Shown piece after piece: positions 43,959 through 54,133 of a stretch of DNA of 64,000 nucleotides. Position 1 is the first letter of the stretch. Each line of letters begins with the position of its first letter. The stretch comes from Lasiosphaeria ovina (lineage: Eukaryota > Ascomycota > Sordariomycetes > Sordariales > Lasiosphaeriaceae): NCBI GenBank assembly GCA_033439765.1, contig JAULSN010000003.1, positions 5,828,001 through 5,892,000 on the forward strand. The letters run 5' to 3'. A program made the position numbers and the translations under genes. A model generated the notes under the pieces. That model saw nothing but the letters and a program-made list of their open reading frames with translations. It did no database searches and was not told where the DNA came from.

Positions 43959-46550
43959 ATGCGCCTCCTTCGTACGGAGCTCAGGGCAGGACGCCCTGAG
44001 CTCTGTGAATTTTCGGACGATGCGATCCCCGAGTACGCCATCCTATCGCACATGTGGGGCCAGGACGAAGTTACCTTTCAAGACATCCGGGGAGAAGTGC
44101 GCCGGCTCGACCATTCAAGTGGCTACAAGAAAATCCTGAACTGCTGCGTCCGCGCCCAAGCCGACGGTTACGACTATGTCTGGATTGACACGTGCTGCAT
44201 CGACAAGACAAGCAGTGCCGAGCTGTCCGAGACCATCAATTCCATGTACCGCTGGTACGAGCGAGCCGGGCAGTGCTATGCCTTTCTAGCCGACGTGCCC
44301 TCCAAGTCGTCCTTCTCTGAAAGCCGGTGGTTCACCCGAGGATGGACTTTGCAAGAACTCATCGCCCCTCCAACCGTTGTCTTTGTCGATGAAAATTGGA
44401 ACGACCTGGGCACCAAGGTGACACTCCAGCGGGACATTTCACGCCGCACCAACATATCTCCTGGCCTTCTTGCTGGGAACGTGGGTGACGCCAGCATCGC
44501 GCAGAAAATGTCGTGGGCCGCGGGACGGCAGACCACCCGAGCCGAAGATACGGCTTATTGTCTAATGGGGCTTTTTGGTGTTAACATGCCGTTGCTCTAT
44601 GGCGAAGGAGAAAGGGCCTTTCTTCGGCTCCAAGAAGAAATCATCAAGATCTCCGATGACCATAGTATCCTGGCCTGGCAGTCCCGTGACAACCGGGGGG
44701 GGCTCCTGGCAACGGGGCCTGCAGCATTTGCCGAATCAGGCGACATTGTGGTCCGGTACCCTCCTGTGTCCGACGACAGGTCGCTGACTATCAACAGTAG
44801 AGGGGCGCATCTCAATATCCCCTTTATAGGCTTACTTCAGACTGGGGTTGGCCTTGGGCTTCTCAACTGCACCAAGATTGGCAGCGGAAACGGAGTAGTC
44901 GGCGTCTTTCTTCTCGACCGGCACCTCAACATGAACCGTCTCGAGCGAACTCGGACATGGGAATTTGCCGTCATAGATATATCCAAGATTGGTCCCTCAC
45001 AGCGTCCCGTGAGACGGATATGCGCCAAACTGGGACGGCTGGAGTATACTTGGTCGCGGCGTTCTGTGAAGCCCGCGACCTCGTTGGAGGAGGGCGATTA
45101 TGACGACTCGCAAATCCCCGACCTCTTGTCAGTATTGTCGGGGTATTCCGGGATGCGGAACGACGATAAAACCAGGGCATCTCTCCTTCAGCTCGCCTCA
45201 CTTGGAGATGGAGATGGTGTCTGTCGTTACCTGGCCTCCGGGATCATGTCTGCGGATCTGCGAGACGACAAGGGGCGGACAGCGCTTATGCATGCTGCCG
45301 AAAGTGGGCACATGGGTGTTGTGTGGCTGCTTTTGGCCCGGAGCGATGTCTCGCCTGGCGCCAAGGACAATGCCGGGATGACGGCCCTCTCGTTGGCGGC
45401 GAGGAAGGATCGTCGGGATGTGGTCAACGCTCTCATGGCCCGGAGTGACATGCAACAGCATCTGGTCGACGGCTTTGGACGCACGCTACTCTCACACGCC
45501 GCCCAGGCGGGCCAGGAGTCGCTGGTCGAATATCTGCTCCTTACAGGCACGTTTGAACCGGATGCACAAGATCTCGAGGGCAGACGAGTCATCCAGTACG
45601 CTTTTAGAGGTGGACACGTTGAAGTGATGAAGCTGCTGATCGAGACGGATCGCGTCGATATCTATGAAAAGGTTGATGGCCAGGATCTTCTTGGCTGGGC
45701 TGTTGGTGGGGAGCACTCTGATATCGTTGCTCGGCTGCTAGAGAGGGATGTCGACCTTGAGAGGAAAACCAAGAAGCACGATAGCACACTACTACTCGAT
45801 GGCGACTTGCAGCACCAGCCTGGTCCCCACCGACACATTGAAGTGTTTAACCGATTCGGAATAACACCACTACTCATAGCAGTACAGAACGGAAGTATTT
45901 CTATCGTCGCGGCCCTACTTGAGAAGGGCGCCAACATCGAGGCAGAAAACAAGGCAGGGCAGAGATCTCTAGCTCTAGCCGCCATACACGGCAATGGGGC
46001 CATGGTCCGTCTGCTTTTAGATAAAGGAGCTGATATTGACGCGAAGGATAACGAGGGTTTCACGGCGCTCAATACAGCCACCATGTGCCGACGTCCCGAA
46101 ATTGTTGAGTTACTCTTGGATAGAGGAGCCAACATCGAGGCAGCAAACGCGCGAGGGCGGGCACCCTTGGTTATAGCAAGCAATCGCGGTCTAGAGTCGA
46201 CGGTCCGCTTGCTTTTGGCAAAGGGGGCCGAGATCGACGCGGGACACAAAACCGATTACACGGCACTCGCCGGAGCTATTGACGGCCTACACCCCGAAGT
46301 CGTCCAATTGCTGTTAGACAACGGGGCCGATGCAGGCAAGCTATTGGCGTCTACGGGCATGACTTTGAGGGATCCCGCTGGCCAGGGCTTTGATATGGAT
46401 GACGACAAAGTCAGGGCAAGATACGAGAGAGTCGTGGCGCTGCTAGAAGGGATTGGGTACGGTCTTGAATACTGGTCCAGCAAATTGAAAAGGGGAAAGA
46501 GAAAGAAAAGCAGTCGGGCGGTAGAAAACGCCCCCTTGGAGACTAAGTAG
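43959..46550 (+). CDS. HET-domain protein with C-terminal ankyrin repeats, 863 residues
   Basis: A single exon. HET domains trigger the cell-death reaction of heterokaryon incompatibility in fungi. Seen: YAILSHMWGQDEVTFQDI (about 26-43), GYDYVWIDTCCIDKTSSAEL, NSMYRWYERAGQCYAFLADV, and RWFTRGWTLQELIAP, all hallmarks of HET, then the usual downstream block AYCLMGLFGVNMPLLYGEG. No NACHT or other P-loop follows; instead ankyrin repeats begin near residue 420 (GRTALMHAAESGHMGVVWLL) and continue to about 800, the later ones close to consensus (LLLDKGADIDAKDNEG). The tail is basic (KLKRGKRKKSSR), a possible nuclear signal. The frame is intact. Its leader block is duplicated 11.4 kb upstream. Confidence 0.93.
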   Translation: MRLLRTELRAGRPELCEFSDDAIPEYAILSHMWGQDEVTFQDIRGEVRRLDHSSGYKKILNCCVRAQADGYDYVWIDTCCIDKTSSAELSETINSMYRWYERAGQCYAFLADVPSKSSFSESRWFTRGWTLQELIAPPTVVFVDENWNDLGTKVTLQRDISRRTNISPGLLAGNVGDASIAQKMSWAAGRQTTRAEDTAYCLMGLFGVNMPLLYGEGERAFLRLQEEIIKISDDHSILAWQSRDNRGGLLATGPAAFAESGDIVVRYPPVSDDRSLTINSRGAHLNIPFIGLLQTGVGLGLLNCTKIGSGNGVVGVFLLDRHLNMNRLERTRTWEFAVIDISKIGPSQRPVRRICAKLGRLEYTWSRRSVKPATSLEEGDYDDSQIPDLLSVLSGYSGMRNDDKTRASLLQLASLGDGDGVCRYLASGIMSADLRDDKGRTALMHAAESGHMGVVWLLLARSDVSPGAKDNAGMTALSLAARKDRRDVVNALMARSDMQQHLVDGFGRTLLSHAAQAGQESLVEYLLLTGTFEPDAQDLEGRRVIQYAFRGGHVEVMKLLIETDRVDIYEKVDGQDLLGWAVGGEHSDIVARLLERDVDLERKTKKHDSTLLLDGDLQHQPGPHRHIEVFNRFGITPLLIAVQNGSISIVAALLEKGANIEAENKAGQRSLALAAIHGNGAMVRLLLDKGADIDAKDNEGFTALNTATMCRRPEIVELLLDRGANIEAANARGRAPLVIASNRGLESTVRLLLAKGAEIDAGHKTDYTALAGAIDGLHPEVVQLLLDNGADAGKLLASTGMTLRDPAGQGFDMDDDKVRARYERVVALLEGIGYGLEYWSSKLKRGKRKKSSRAVENAPLETK

Positions 46551-46687
46551 GGAGCAAAAAGGTATGCTAGAGCTTACGCCCAACACCTATTTTAACTTTT
46601 CATATCTCGCCATCCGGCTCCTTATTCACATACATTACGGGCGAAATAAAACACTTTTTGTTACCGCACCCTCCACCCCAGGCCTAA

Positions 46688-48284
46688 TCACAGCTGGCTG
46701 TCAACCAGGTTGCCCTCGGCGGCCAGCGTGGCGTAGAACAGCTGCGTCTCGCCGCCAATGACGACGCGGCCGCCGCCGACAAACTGGAAGTTGGCCGACG
46801 TGCGCCCTGTGTAGATCTTGCCGAGCAGCGTGCCCGACGGGTTCCACACGTGCACGCCGTCGCCCACGCCCGCGTACACGTTGCCCTTGCTGTCGCAGTG
46901 CACGCCTGCAGTCATGTTGTCAGTCGGGCCATGCATGTGGGGAAATGGGGGGGAGAGTGCTCACCGTCGGGGATGTTGGTGTCGATAAAGGCGAACGTCT
47001 TGCGGTTCTCAAACGTGCCATCATCTTGCACGGTGTACCGGTAGCTTTGAACAGGGTGTCAGTTTGGCGTCACTTTGCTCAGCGCTGCAAAACTGTGAGA
47101 CCCACATGGACGAGGGCAGCGTCAGCTCCAGCCCGTGCCGCCAAATGCCCGTGTCGGTGATGTAGACGTACTTGCCGCCGGGCGAGAACGCGATTCCTGG
47201 TACACACGTCATGTCAGTACTCAACTCGCAGTCTGTGTTCAGAGGAAAAGAAAGAAGCCGCGAAAACTCACCGTTGGGCATCGCGAAACCATCAGCGGCC
47301 ACCGTCACGGCGCCCGTCTTGTCGTTGTAGCGGTACACCTGGTTCTGCAGGCCGGGCGCGGGGCGGAAGTTGTTCGACTCGCCGTACGTCGGGTCCGTGA
47401 AGTAGATGTCCAGGTTCTTGGGGTGCACCGTGATGTCGTTCAGCGAGTTGAACTGCCGCCCGAAATAGTTGTTCAGCAGCACTGTCGACGTCGAGAATGG
47501 TTAGTAATTTCGTGGGGAGTGATTTCCACGTGCTTACTTACCTGTCGTGTTGTACGGCGCGACCGGGTTCATGATGTAGAGCGCCGGGGCCTTGTTGGGG
47601 CCCTGGCCCTCGGCCGCGAAGAGCAGCTGGCCCTTGTACTGGGTTGCGCCTTTTTTCACGTCGTCGTCAGCAATGCACTCTTGGGCTCGCACTTGCGCGC
47701 GCGACATCCACTCACCATTGGGGTTGGGGATCTCGGGGTTGGACGGGACCTGGGTCACGGTGACCTTGCCGGTGGCGTTCCACGAGCCCTTGACGGCGTC
47801 GGCCTCCTTGAGCGAGATCTTGAAGATGGCGGCCGACTTGTTGAGGCCGGTGCCGGCGTCGGCGTTGCCGGCGTTCTGGACGAAAAAGGCCTCGTCGTTG
47901 GGCTTGTACCACACCACGGCCTCGTGGAAGATGGGGTCCTTGGGCGTCTGCGCCAGGATGGTGAAGGTCGGGTTGGGCCCCAGGATGTCGAGGAACGCGT
48001 CGTCGTAGACGTGGAACGGCTTCTCCAGCAGCCCTTGGCTGGTGAAGTTCTGCGGGATCCAGGGTGCCTGTGGCCGTGTTAGCACAGCTGTGACGTGTCG
48101 TGGTCTGTGACGAGATTTGTTTACTCACACTGCTGGCGTTGTACTCCTCGGCCGTCGGCACAGTGGCGAGCACGTTGAAGCTCTTCTGGTTGATGACCTG
48201 GGCCAGAGCGGGCAGCGTGCGCTTGCTAGCGTAGACGCTGTTGACGAGGAGGGCCGAGGCCGCGAACAAACGGAGGGATGCCAT
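46688..48284 (-). CDS. Secreted lactonohydrolase (SMP-30/gluconolactonase-like), seven exons
   Basis: Exons (high to low): 48284-48129, 48067-47716, 47649-47542, 47481-47272, 47196-47106, 47044-46965, 46905-46688 give 404 residues, typical of fungal lactonohydrolases, six-bladed propellers that open sugar or other lactones with a bound Ca2+. A signal peptide covers about 1-19 (MASLRLFAASALLVNSVYA). Family blocks: HEAVVWYKPNDEAFFVQN, FNSLNDITVHPKNLDIYFTD (metal-site Asn/Asp region), GIAFSPGGKYVYITDTG, and GDGVHVWNPSGTLLGKI. Introns are 59-75 nt with GTRRGT-type donors; the fifth uses GTGGGT. Substrate cannot be told from sequence. It may act with the nearby sugar dehydrogenase by hydrolysing lactones it forms (inference). 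Confidence 0.9.
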
Positions 48285-49776
48285 GGCGAGACTGGTGTTT
48301 CCTTGACTACTCAGTGACTTTCCGGCGCGATTGAAGCTGCAATCCTCGTTGTTGTAGAATCCGAGAAGCGGCCATGGTAGTACCAAACTCCGCTTTTTGA
48401 CCCGCCGGTGCGAGAGGGGTTCGGTGGGTGGGATCAGCCGCCAAGGCCCAGGTACGGGTAAAGGCAATATAATCTGACCCCGTATAAGAGGCCGTGATAT
48501 CATTGTGCCGCCAGCCCGCCGCTAGACTTAATATGGCTGATCACCGGCCTACCGATCCCGGGGCCCCAGCCAGCCAGCTCGGGTTTTTACCACCCCCCTG
48601 GGCCGTACCTTGCATACCTGATTTTATTGTCGAGTTAGGGACTGCACTTCCGGCGGACTGCCCCATCAAGAACCACGCGTGGGCGCACCGCAACTGACTG
48701 CCAATGCGGAGAAGCTAGCCAGGGTCGCTTTTGTAAGTAATATTGCCGCCATGCACTTTATCCAGCCGAACTGCTAGCGTGCCCGCTCTGGGCTCCTCCC
48801 ACGGAACCGGGCCCGTCAACGCGCTGAGTGGTGGGAGTCGGCCGTTTCCCCGGGATTGCCATTTCTCTGGTAGTGTCACTGCAGCTCCGACGTAGTATTC
48901 CCAGCCACTGCACCGTTGAAACACAAATCTGGACACCTGCCTTCTGTCCGTGACATGGTAGATTCTAGAAAGTCGCTTTATTCGGTGTTTTGTGCCCCTA
49001 GCTAGCCTACCTCAGCTTTCCTTCATGTTTGGATTCCCTCTGGTCTTCCAGGTCTGGTTGCAAAGTCACAGTTAGGCTCACGTTTAGGGCACGTACAAAA
49101 ATGACAAGATGGTTGGATGACTTGGTAAGAATCCGGCGACTCAATTGATCCTTTCTCCAAATCTGTCAATACTCCTTCCGTATAATTCCCTATGCTCCAC
49201 TTGCAAGAGGATTCGTTTAGTGGAGGCCATCTTGGAACTTAGATTGAGCGTAATTAGGTAATTATGTGATGTCCCCTCCAAGCAAAGAACAAGACCGCAA
49301 GTTGGGTTTTCTTCTGCACCATGATTACGTGTGGAAAGCACTGTTAACTAATTATTATTCTTTTCCAACGGGTTGGTACCTCAAGCGAAGAACGAAATAG
49401 TTCTTCACCATAATTAGTCCGTCGACAGAAGCGCAGTTGTCCTGGTAGTCAAGCAGTTAAAATAAGAATGTGGAAACTCAGTTGACAGGGTCCAAGCCCC
49501 AAGATGGGGCCGAGCATTCGCAAATTTCACCCGCGCGGCAAAGGCAAGATGTGCAACACTAGCCCGACCCAGAGCCGAAGCCGAGCCGTAGCTCTAGGAT
49601 GGGTTCTCCAACGTACGGTCCGTAAGTTCACTCCCTTGAGAATGAAGATGGTTTAAAGTTTACCGTTTGCACTTTGTTAATCATGTTTTATGAAGGAAAT
49701 AAGTCTTTGATGTTACAAGCCCTCCGCCCACCCAAAGAGAATGGACAACTACCGGTCCATTCTAAAATAAAACCCC
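48285..49776. other. Intergenic region (1.5 kb)
   Basis: Promoter side of the lactonohydrolase and 3' side of the small Cys/Pro/Gln/Tyr protein. Weak TATA-like sequences lie on the minus strand near 48465-48490. No coding frame accepted. Confidence 0.45.
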
Positions 49777-50040
49777 TTAGCTGCCGCCTTGCCAACCCAT
49801 CGCGTTCGTTTGTGGTGGGTAGTACTGCGGCTGGAGGTTCATATTTGGCGGAGGGTTGTAGATTTGTGTTTGTGGATAATATGGGGCCGGCTGGCTCATC
49901 GCTTGCGGCTGCATCTCATAGCCCTGCACGTTTCCGTATGGCGCTGGCGCGTATGCAGTGGACTGCTGGGCGTTCTTGTTGCGAGAGCAGCAGAGGTAGT
50001 CGCAGAAGATGTCGAGCAGCCAGTCGGAGCAGTCCGTCAT
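49777..50040 (-). CDS. Small protein: Cys-rich N-terminus and Pro/Gln/Tyr-rich tail, 87 residues
   Basis: ATG at 50038-50040. The first 20 residues hold four Cys in an amphipathic segment (MTDCSDWLLDIFCDYLCCSR), followed by a long disordered tail of Pro, Gln, Tyr, Asn and Met (YYPQTQIYNPPPN). There is no signal peptide. The Cys cluster beside hydrophobic residues suggests S-acylation and membrane attachment, with the tail as a low-complexity interaction region; this is inference. I know no named family. The biased but orderly composition makes chance less likely than for other short frames here. Confidence 0.55.
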   Translation of the reverse strand: MTDCSDWLLDIFCDYLCCSRNKNAQQSTAYAPAPYGNVQGYEMQPQAMSQPAPYYPQTQIYNPPPNMNLQPQYYPPQTNAMGWQGGS

Positions 50041-50806
50041 TGCGCGGCTGTGTGTTTAGATTAGTATTAAACCACATGCACAAATCTGGGAAAGAGGATT
50101 GTGTCCGCGGTGGTGGATTGACGAAGTTAAGACAAACATTTTCAGATATTTGGACCTTTTCTTATTGTTGGGTATGAGAGGTATAAACTGGAGCACTGGG
50201 AATTCAAGCAGAATTGTCGCAGTTAGCCGAGTGTGTTTTAGCTTGGTAAAAGGGCGAGTGGCGAGACAAGTGAAAGACAAAAACTTCATTCGGGGTCACT
50301 GGGATCAATCGAGTCCCTTTATACCAACCTCAATAGCTTGCTTGAGATTCAATGCCCTAGCTGCAGTGACACACCCTAGCATGCAGGAACCCGACTTATT
50401 GAAACCAATAAGGTTACACGCCTCATTCAGCTGGTGTTCTGGCCGCAAAGACCACCAAAACAGAAATGGGGTAGGTTCGCTTGGCGAGACTAGCAGTACG
50501 CCACTTGCTGATTTATCGCCCAATTCTCGCGTGCCAAGCTCTCTGGTGTGGTCTAGGCCGTGGATCCAGGGGCAATAAGCGCCCAGTGCCACAGATCCGA
50601 GCGATAATAGGGGGAGTTCCAGGCTTGGCTCAGAGCTTTGTCGGGAGAATCACTCATTGGGTCTCCGGCTAGTCTACGGCAGTCTCCTGCATACTGTCAC
50701 AAACTCAAAGAGCAGCGCGTGGGTTTTTGTACAGATTATTAACAACCTGAATAACACGCCGCTCACCCATTTTTTAGCGTCAACACCACGAACCCCTGGG
50801 CACTAA
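50041..50806. other. Intergenic region
   Basis: Leader of the small Cys/Pro/Gln/Tyr gene and 3' flank of the tannase-family gene. Nothing else recognised. Confidence 0.45.
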
Positions 50807-52579
50807 TTAGTACAGCGGCAGATTATACGCGTCAAACTTGTACTTCCACGTGTCGATCGACTTTTGATCGTAGACACAGTCCAACTTCGTCCCGTTGGCA
50901 GACCATAGCGGCCGCAGCGGCCAGCGGCAAATGGCGTCGATCCCGCCCGGCGAGGTACTATTCAGCGTGTCCGGCGCAACGCCATTCTCAACCCACTCGA
51001 TGACCGTCTGCAGCGTCGTCTGCGGCCAGCCGCCGCCGGGCTGGGCCCTGTTCGGCCCGCAGTGCGCACCGCCGGGCACAATATACAGCCGGTAAAACTC
51101 GTCGAGCGCGGCGGTGCTGGCGTTGAACGCTAGGCCGGGGAACATGACGGCGCGCACGGCCTCGTAGTAGTGCACGGAGGACCCGGCGGGGATGCCGTCG
51201 TCGGCCTCGCCGTGGACCTGCACGACCTTCGCGCCGGCGGCGTTTAGGAGGGACAGGTCTGGGTACGTCGTCTGCAACGTGTCGGCGTACGCGTTCTGGC
51301 CCTGCACCATCCACGCCTTGAGCGTGTCGTACGTGACCCCGTCGAGGCTGTCCAGCACGCTCGTGTCGCGCAGCTGCAGGTACCGCGCCACCCACTCGCC
51401 GCCTAGTCCGCTGATGCTCGGGCGCCACTTACTGGTGGCGGCGTCGAAGGTCGTGCGTGCGTCCGAGAAGCCCGCGGCTGGCTGCGGTGCGAGGTACGCG
51501 AGGCGGCCCTGCGAGTCGTGCAGCCCGTCGAGGATGGTCTGGGCCACGGCGACGGCCTGGGCGGTGACGGTGCCGTTTTGCGCGGGGCTCGGGGCCGGGA
51601 AGGGGAATTGACGTGGTTTGAGAGGGCCTGGTGGACCGAAGCCGCCGCCGGGGCCAGTGGCTGCGCAGGAGTAGGGGGCGCCGATGGTGCTGCTGATGTT
51701 GAAGCGCAGCTTGCACAGGTCGGACCGCGCCACGACGCCGTCGAGGCGGCCGTCGAGCCCGTCGCAGGCGGCAATGGTCAGGTTGACAATCTTTTCCAGC
51801 TCGCACGGCGGCGGGAAGTAGCCTAGCGTCTGCTCGACCACGCTGGGGGTCAGGTGGCTGACCTGCAGCTGGCTGAAGCGGAAGGCGGGCGCGCCGATGG
51901 CGGCGCCGTCGAACTGGTCGGCGAACCGCTGCAGCTGGCTCCAGCCCTCGCGACCGCCCTCGGAGCAGCCCTGGTAGTACGAGAAGACCTTGGACACGTT
52001 GAACAGGTTCCTGGTGAACTCGGCGCCCAGAGTGGCGAGCTCGTGGTGGGCTTGGTATCCGAACATGTGGGTTGCCTGCCAGTTCACGGTGCCGTTGGAG
52101 AGCAGAAACACCGAGTCGGCCTGATTGCTGAAGGACCCGAAGCCGCCGTCGGTGAGGCCCGACACGGCACCGACAATGATGCCGGTGGGAATGGACCCCT
52201 TCCCGGAGTTGATGGCTAGGCCTCCGCCTCCGGTCGAGACGTAGCGGTTCTGGAACTTGTCCGGCGAGGGTACCCAGTACGTCACCTGCACCCTGTCGCC
52301 GGCGAGGCCGTCGTGCTTGTAGGCGAAAGTCACATTGCAGTAGTCGATGACGCTGGCCGGGAACCACTCGGAGGTGACCGCGGCCCTGGCGACGATCGAT
52401 GTCTGGACCGAGGCTTGGTCGATGGTGATGCCGGGGAAGAAGCCGTGGGCGGGGAGCGATGCCTTGGCGTACGCCGTGGTGCAGACATCGCCGAGGGTGG
52501 CGGCGCCTCTCTTCCCGACGGCACCGGCGCCGATGGAGAAGGCGATGGCCGCCGAAACAGCCCGCAGAGAGAAAGGCAT
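50807..52579 (-). CDS. Secreted tannase/feruloyl esterase family enzyme, 590 residues
   Basis: A single exon with ATG at 52577-52579. Family PF07519 enzymes release gallic or hydroxycinnamic acids from tannins and plant cell-wall esters. A signal region covers about 1-23 (AVSAAIAFSIGAGAVG). The catalytic CS-D-HC arrangement is present: GCSEGGREG with Cys205-Ser206, an Asp in VHGEADDGIPAG, and His506-Cys507 in VPGGAHCGPN; the two Cys form the family disulfide linking Ser and His. A lid-like Pro/Gly-rich insert (TGPGGGFGPPGPLKP) lies near 310. Nine or more N-glycosylation sequons fit secretion. Substrate (tannin or feruloyl) cannot be fixed by eye. The next gene is another ester hydrolase on the same strand. 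Confidence 0.93.
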   Translation of the reverse strand: MPFSLRAVSAAIAFSIGAGAVGKRGAATLGDVCTTAYAKASLPAHGFFPGITIDQASVQTSIVARAAVTSEWFPASVIDYCNVTFAYKHDGLAGDRVQVTYWVPSPDKFQNRYVSTGGGGLAINSGKGSIPTGIIVGAVSGLTDGGFGSFSNQADSVFLLSNGTVNWQATHMFGYQAHHELATLGAEFTRNLFNVSKVFSYYQGCSEGGREGWSQLQRFADQFDGAAIGAPAFRFSQLQVSHLTPSVVEQTLGYFPPPCELEKIVNLTIAACDGLDGRLDGVVARSDLCKLRFNISSTIGAPYSCAATGPGGGFGPPGPLKPRQFPFPAPSPAQNGTVTAQAVAVAQTILDGLHDSQGRLAYLAPQPAAGFSDARTTFDAATSKWRPSISGLGGEWVARYLQLRDTSVLDSLDGVTYDTLKAWMVQGQNAYADTLQTTYPDLSLLNAAGAKVVQVHGEADDGIPAGSSVHYYEAVRAVMFPGLAFNASTAALDEFYRLYIVPGGAHCGPNRAQPGGGWPQTTLQTVIEWVENGVAPDTLNSTSPGGIDAICRWPLRPLWSANGTKLDCVYDQKSIDTWKYKFDAYNLPLY

Positions 52580-53200
52580 GGCTGGCTATCTGTTTCTGTT
52601 GCTTGGCCTCTAACGAGAGTGAAAGACAGTCTACAAGACTCCCGCAACAAACGGAGGAGAAGATATTGACATTAACAACATCTGACGAGATATACCTCTT
52701 CGGCGTATTGTTCGTGTACGCTGCTGACGCGTCGTCGATCGCGTAGATCGGGAAGATCCACCGGCATAGAGAATCACTATAGAGTGGGCGGGAGCGAGAG
52801 ACGGGATATTTAGCCGGCGCGCGCCGCTCGCGGTAGTCGGGAGGTCGAGAGGCAGAAATGCTACCCGCGGCGGGAAAGGCCTCGCTGATTCGGGTTGATA
52901 AAAGTTAGTTCGTTATGATTGCAGGATTTTCAATGGTTATAATGGAGGTGAATTGGGTATCTCAAACTGGTTACCGGCTCACAACAGCTGGGAAAGGGGC
53001 TGCGGCAACGATACGTATTAAGTCTGGTCTTGGCCACACAACTTTATCTGTAATCTGAAGCTTAGAACTTCGGCTGCCCCCGCATGAATATCGAAGCTAT
53101 CTAGGCTGGCAGATGGTCAACTCGTGCAGCTGACAAACACTGTCTGTTTCTCCCAGTCCCACCCGCGGTCATCTTTGACCAAACAGGAACACAAACCCCC
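52580..53200. other. Promoter region of the tannase-family gene and 3' flank of the feruloyl-esterase-like gene
   Basis: A CTAAATAT sequence on the minus strand (about 52806-52813) is a weak TATA candidate about 230 bp upstream of the tannase ATG. No coding frame. Confidence 0.4.
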
Positions 53201-54133
53201 TCACGTAAACTGCGAGAAAAACGCCCACGTCTCGGCGGGAACCCATGTGTCGTTCTGGTCCTTGTCCTTAGGCGTCGGCGTATGCGGGCCATCAAACGTG
53301 ACCCACACGACGGGCTTGTCGGGCTTGCAGCCGTGGTAGACAGTCTTGACATGAGTCCCGCTGCCGGTGGCGGGGTCGGCGGCCTCCTTCTGGTCGGTGT
53401 CGCAGCCGTTGAGCTGCAGGAAGCGGTCGCGCATGGACCGGCCGCCGGCGATGGGCAGCACCGTGTCGCTGGTGCCGTGCTGGCCGTAGTAGGCGACCGT
53501 ATTGTCGGCCGACGTCGTGTTGCCAGGGCACGTGCCGCTGATCTGCGGGTTGCCCGACAGCGCGGCCACCGCCCGCAGCCCGTCGATGCCGCCGCCGATG
53601 GAGCAGGCCAGGATGTACGACATGGCGCTGCCGAAGCTGAAGCCCGTCGAGAAGCGCAGGGATTGGTCCACGCACGCGTCGGCCTCGACGGCCGCGAGCA
53701 CCTGCGCGATGAACTTGACGTCGGCGCCGTTGGTGTTGCCCCAGCCGTTGCTGAGGCCGTTGGGCGCGACGAAGATGGTCCGCGTGTTGGTGGCCAGGGT
53801 GGCGTTGGTGCTGGTGGCCAGCGCCGCGAGGCCGTAGTACGGCAGGTAGCCGCCCGTGCCGGCGATGACCTGCGATGCCTGGCCGCCCAGCGCGTGGAGC
53901 GTGAGCACCAACCGGTGCGGGTGCGTGTTGTTGTAGTTGTCGGGCAGCTTGACGAAGAACTCGCGCTTCTGGTTGTCGATGGTCAGTGTGAGAGGCGTCT
54001 GCGTGCTCGCCGACGTGATGAGCTTGGGGGCGCTGCCGCAGCCCGAGGACGGTTTGGCGGCGAGGCCGAGGCTGGCCAGGATTGTGAGGAGGAGGGTTAG
54101 GGAGACGAGAGGGTGGGATTTGCTGGCTGCCAT
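53201..54133 (-). CDS. Secreted feruloyl-esterase-like enzyme (FaeC/D, PHB-depolymerase fold), 310 residues
   Basis: A single exon with ATG at 54131-54133. A signal peptide covers about 1-25 (LVSLTLLLTILASLGLA). The alpha/beta-hydrolase triad is clear: Ser166 in STGFSFGSAM, Asp223 in QHGTSDTVLP, and His284 in FDGPHTPTP; the oxyanion region is LTLHALGGQ. This pattern fits the feruloyl esterase C/D group, which frees ferulic acid from arabinoxylan or pectin; acetyl xylan esterases share the fold. No carbohydrate-binding module. Cys pairs (C32, C154, C177, C202, C244, C269) suggest disulfides. It lies on the same strand as the tannase-family gene. Confidence 0.9.
   Translation of the reverse strand: MAASKSHPLVSLTLLLTILASLGLAAKPSSGCGSAPKLITSASTQTPLTLTIDNQKREFFVKLPDNYNNTHPHRLVLTLHALGGQASQVIAGTGGYLPYYGLAALATSTNATLATNTRTIFVAPNGLSNGWGNTNGADVKFIAQVLAAVEADACVDQSLRFSTGFSFGSAMSYILACSIGGGIDGLRAVAALSGNPQISGTCPGNTTSADNTVAYYGQHGTSDTVLPIAGGRSMRDRFLQLNGCDTDQKEAADPATGSGTHVKTVYHGCKPDKPVVWVTFDGPHTPTPKDKDQNDTWVPAETWAFFSQFT

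Noticed and set aside
47135..48082. Plus-strand frame of about 315 codons over the lactonohydrolase
   Set aside because: Antisense shadow crossing the gene's real exons and introns; Val/Gly/Arg-rich with no motif.
51429..52367. Second minus-strand frame of about 312 codons inside the tannase-family gene
   Set aside because: Arg/Pro-rich alternative frame; the true frame has the CS-D-HC motifs.
53282..54100. Plus-strand frame of about 272 codons over the feruloyl-esterase-like gene
   Set aside because: Antisense shadow; the minus strand has the signal peptide and catalytic triad.
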